Below, piece by piece: positions 61,421 through 64,000 of a stretch of 64,000 nt of DNA; positions within the stretch are counted from its first letter, which is position 1; each line of letters begins with the position of its first letter. The translations under genes and the position numbers were made by a program. The notes beneath the pieces are model-generated. The model was not told where the DNA came from, did no database searches, and worked only from the letters and a program-made list of their open reading frames with translations. The stretch comes from Yoonia sp. (lineage in GTDB: Bacteria; Pseudomonadota; Alphaproteobacteria; Rhodobacterales; Rhodobacteraceae), in contig NZ_JACUUJ010000001.1 in assembly GCF_014859355.1 (NCBI RefSeq), positions 62,001 through 126,000 of the forward strand, given 5' to 3'.

Positions 61421-62728
61421 ATGGATTTTGACATGTTGGGCCTTGCGCCCCGCCTTATTGCAATTTTGAAAGAACAAGGGATCACCGATCCCACCCCGAT
61501 CCAGACGCAGGCGATCCCGCATGCGATGAACGGCCGCGATGTGATGGGCCTTGCCCAGACCGGCACCGGCAAGACCGCCGCCTTTGGCCTGCCGATGATC
61601 AATGCGCTGATGAAGGCGGGTGTGAAACCCAACCCAAAAACCGTGCGCGGCCTGATCCTTGCGCCCACGCGCGAACTGGCAAAACAGATTGCCGATAACC
61701 TGACCGCCTATACCAAAGGTAGCCACCTGAAGGTGGCGCTGGTTGTGGGCGGTGCGGGCATCGTGGCCCAGACCAAACGGCTTGCCGGTGGTGTGGATCT
61801 GCTGGTTGCGACACCAGGTCGCCTGATCGACCTGTTGGAACGACGCGCGGTGCGGCTTGATGAAACGGTCTATCTGGTGCTGGATGAAGCAGACCAGATG
61901 CTTGACATGGGCTTTATTCACGCACTCCGCCGGATTGCCCCGCTTTTAGCCAAGGACCGGCAGACGATGATGTTTTCAGCGACAATGCCGAAACTGATGG
62001 CAGAGCTGGCCGATACGTATTTGACTGACGCCGTGCGTGTCCAGGTGAACCCCCCGGGTCAGGCTGTGCAAAAAATCGAACAGTCGGTGCATTTCGTGGC
62101 ACAGGCGGCCAAGACAGACCTGCTTGTGGAACTGCTTGATCAACACCGTGACGAATTGGCGCTGGTGTTTGGCCGGACCAAACATGGCTGTGAAAAACTG
62201 TTCAAAACCTTGGAAAACAAGGGCTTTGCAGCAGCATCCATCCATGGGAACAAATCCCAAGGTCAGCGTGAACGCGCGATTGAGGCCTTTAAATCTGGCA
62301 AGGTTCGCGTGCTGGTCGCCACCGATGTGGCCGCCCGTGGCATTGACATTCCCGGGGTACGTCACGTTTACAACTACGATCTGCCGAATGTGGCGGAAAA
62401 TTATGTTCACCGTATTGGCCGCACCGCGCGCGCAGGTGCTGATGGGTGTGCCATCGCTCTGGTTGCACCGGACGAGATGATCGAACTGCAAGACATCGAA
62501 AGGGCGATGAAAGAAACGATTCCCGTCGCGTCAGGCCGCCCTTGGGAAATTCAGCCTGGTCAGAAAAAACGGCCGAATGGCGGCGGCGGCGGTGGGCGTC
62601 GTGGTGCTGGTGGCGGTGGCCAGCGGACTGGCGGCAAACCAGGGGGCGGTAAGATGGCGCAAGGGCGACCCGCAGGCAACCGTCGGCGTAACGGCGCTGC
62701 CAAAGGTGGGCGCAGCAACGCGGCCTGA
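61421..62728 (+). CDS. DEAD-box RNA helicase (RhlE type)
   Basis: ATP-dependent RNA helicase, 435 residues. Motifs in order: Q motif GITDPTPIQTQAIPH, motif I AQTGTGKTAAF, Ia PTRELAKQI, Ib TPGRLIDLL, II LDEADQMLDMGF, III FSATMPK, IV LVFGRTKHG, V ATDVAARGIDIPGV, VI HRIGRTARAG. The C-terminal 80 residues are Gly/Arg/Lys rich (GGGGGGRRGAGGGGQR), typical RNA-binding tails of RhlE-type helicases in ribosome assembly or cold growth. Start at 61421, preceded by AAAGAG. Confidence 0.95.
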   Translation: MDFDMLGLAPRLIAILKEQGITDPTPIQTQAIPHAMNGRDVMGLAQTGTGKTAAFGLPMINALMKAGVKPNPKTVRGLILAPTRELAKQIADNLTAYTKGSHLKVALVVGGAGIVAQTKRLAGGVDLLVATPGRLIDLLERRAVRLDETVYLVLDEADQMLDMGFIHALRRIAPLLAKDRQTMMFSATMPKLMAELADTYLTDAVRVQVNPPGQAVQKIEQSVHFVAQAAKTDLLVELLDQHRDELALVFGRTKHGCEKLFKTLENKGFAAASIHGNKSQGQRERAIEAFKSGKVRVLVATDVAARGIDIPGVRHVYNYDLPNVAENYVHRIGRTARAGADGCAIALVAPDEMIELQDIERAMKETIPVASGRPWEIQPGQKKRPNGGGGGGRRGAGGGGQRTGGKPGGGKMAQGRPAGNRRRNGAAKGGRSNAA

Positions 62729-62734
62729 TATGCT

Positions 62735-62765
62735 GCGGGGCGGGTGATTTGCCCGCCTCGCTTTT
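62735..62765 (+). terminator. Rho-independent terminator of the helicase gene
   Basis: Stem of ten pairs with one G-T wobble: 62735-62744 with 62752-62761, loop of seven, followed by TTTTCCTC. Seven bases after the helicase stop codon. Confidence 0.82.
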
Positions 62766-62934
62766 CCTCATAATCGTCGGCGGTGGCTCTTCACAAGTTC
62801 GGTGATGCCTGACCCACAGCCTGACCAGCGATATTGGCGCACAGCGTGCAGCGTTGTTTTCTTTGCTGCAGTTTTTTGCACTGCGGTTTTCAGGTTCGTC
62901 AGCAGGTAAGGTTGATAGCCGGACGCCATTATCG

Positions 62935-64000
62935 TCATGCCGCGCGCGTGGCCGCGTATTGTTTGTCGGTGGTCCGAAACTGTTGCAGGGTTGTGGTCAG
63001 GCGTATTGCTTCGGATTTCAGTGTGTCGCTGGCGGCATGCGCCTCTTCGCCCATGGCTGCGTTTTCCTGTGTCAAATTGTCGAGTTGTTGCACCCCGGCA
63101 CTGACTTCGGACTGACCTTTCGCCTGTTCTTTGACGGATAAGGCGATATCCTGGATCAGTGTGCCCATCTGTTCAACCTGGGCCAAGACTTGCCCGAGTG
63201 ACGTGCCGGTGTTCTGAACCAAGACAGTGCCTTCGCTGATTTTGGCCCTGCTTGCTGTAATCAAGGTGCGGATTTCGCGCGCTGATTCTGTTGCGCGCAT
63301 CGACAACCCACGGACCTCTGACGCGACAACGGCAAAGCCTCTGCCCGCCTCACCGGCGCGGGCCGCTTCGACGCCGGCATTCAGGGCAAGCAAGTTGGTC
63401 TGAAATGCTATATCTTCAATAACGGCGATGATCTGGTTGATTTGTCCGGATGATTCCTCGATTTCTTGAATTGCATGGGTCGCATCATCCAGGACCTGGC
63501 GGCTTTGGGTCGATAGGTTCAGGCTTTTTTGGGCCATATCATCGGCATTCTCGGCCTTGTCTGCGATCACCTTGCCAGTCTCGCTGAGGCTGTGCAGTGT
63601 GGAGGATGATTGCGCCAAGGTCGCGGCCTGATTTTCAACTCGCCGCGCCAGCGCATCCGACATGGAGGCAATGCCGGTAGCGGCAGATGTGACCTCTTCA
63701 GCGATGCTGTCAATTTCAGCCATCGTTGCGGCCAGGCTTTCGACAACGGCGTTGAAATCTTCGCGAAGCGCCTCGTAGGTCTGCGGAAAGGGATCATCTA
63801 GTGGAGAGCGTATTCTGTATGTCAGGTCGCGATCTGCCAAACGGCTTAGGCCATGACGCAAAAGTTCCATGACCTTGCCTTGTTCAGCCTGCGCCCTGCG
63901 GCTTTCGGTTTCCAGAACGTGATTGCGTTGCAGGTCCGCCTTGAACATCGTCACACGCGTGGCAATTTCGCCGATTTCATCACTCTTGCCATCGTGCGGA
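62935..64000 (-). CDS. Methyl-accepting chemotaxis protein (N-terminus outside window)
   Basis: The frame is open to the right edge, so at least 355 residues belong to it and the N-terminal sensor and membrane segments lie outside. The visible part starts with the end of a HAMP domain ([20 protein letters not shown]), then a long coiled-coil signalling domain whose hairpin tip [20 protein letters not shown] and [20 protein letters not shown] is the MCP hallmark that binds CheW and CheA. Methylation-site-like Gln/Glu pairs flank it. No CheR-binding pentapeptide is seen at the C-terminus (AATRAA). A GTG at 63954 is an internal codon, not the start. Confidence 0.92.
   Translation of the reverse strand, partial: PHDGKSDEIGEIATRVTMFKADLQRNHVLETESRRAQAEQGKVMELLRHGLSRLADRDLTYRIRSPLDDPFPQTYEALREDFNAVVESLAATMAEIDSIAEEVTSAATGIASMSDALARRVENQAATLAQSSSTLHSLSETGKVIADKAENADDMAQKSLNLSTQSRQVLDDATHAIQEIEESSGQINQIIAVIEDIAFQTNLLALNAGVEAARAGEAGRGFAVVASEVRGLSMRATESAREIRTLITASRAKISEGTVLVQNTGTSLGQVLAQVEQMGTLIQDIALSVKEQAKGQSEVSAGVQQLDNLTQENAAMGEEAHAASDTLKSEAIRLTTTLQQFRTTDKQYAATRAA

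Noticed and set aside
1-64000. tRNA/rRNA genes, CRISPR arrays, insertion sequences, prophage or integrative elements, riboswitches
   Set aside because: Looked for by eye through all intergenic regions; none recognised. Small RNAs cannot be excluded without a covariance-model search.

Overview
The window reads as chromosomal DNA of an alphaproteobacterium of the order Rhodobacterales, roseobacter group (a Loktanella- or Yoonia-like genus would fit, but that is inference). Grounds: high G+C, a class I lysyl-tRNA synthetase, an RpoH-type sigma factor, MipZ instead of MinCD, the glnD-murJ-trpS neighbourhood, and many stop/start overlaps of the GTGA, TTGA or ATGA type. I saw no tRNA, rRNA, insertion sequence, phage module or CRISPR array. 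Most of the window is housekeeping sequence with a few accessory patches.

Layout. 1-3.5 kb: Nfu Fe-S carrier (cut by the edge), small exported protein, UspA protein, class IV aminotransferase, VOC protein. 3.6-10.9 kb: trpS, a rhomboid-fold protein without catalytic residues, murJ, glnD and an LpoA-like lipoprotein. 11-14 kb: rsmI-yraN-gshB-esterase. 14-16.8 kb: comM/yifB and a cobalamin pair (RHG phosphatase, cobU). 16.9-22.7 kb: rpoH, coaBC-dut-moeB-like chain, M3 peptidase, CDF exporter. 23.7-27.7 kb: circularly permuted ATP-grasp (COG2308), alpha-E (COG2307), transglutaminase and Anbu-type Ntn hydrolase (COG3484), a predicted but uncharacterised peptide-ligation/cleavage system. 28-35 kb: 2-hydroxyacid dehydrogenase, FAD-GcvT oxidoreductase, DadA-like oxidase, aldo/keto reductase, small membrane proteins. 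35-38.6 kb: aldo/keto reductase, GH43 glycosidase and a TolB-like propeller, translationally coupled. 38.7-43.3 kb: nadD, PBP4-type dacB, TerB-like protein, lysS, DUF4864 protein. 43.4-45.7 kb: a lone beta-helix protein of the pectate-lyase-3 type behind an RBS-masking hairpin.

45.8-48.8 kb is the most striking stretch: a dead urease operon. A ureD remnant with a nonsense codon runs into the last third of ureC. ureA, ureB and the whole active-site part of ureC are gone. Fragments of ureE, ureF and a frameshifted ureG follow, yet an intact DUF3995 membrane gene still overlaps the ureF remnant upstream and the ureG remnant downstream, and a DUF1127-like small gene sits between the ureC and ureE remnants.

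48.8-64 kb: an outer-membrane barrel protein, acs, HPF/RaiA-like protein, MscS channel, leuCD and leuB (separated by a membrane protein and a secreted EEP-family protein), an EamA transporter, mipZ, an RhlE-type helicase and a methyl-accepting chemotaxis protein cut by the right edge.
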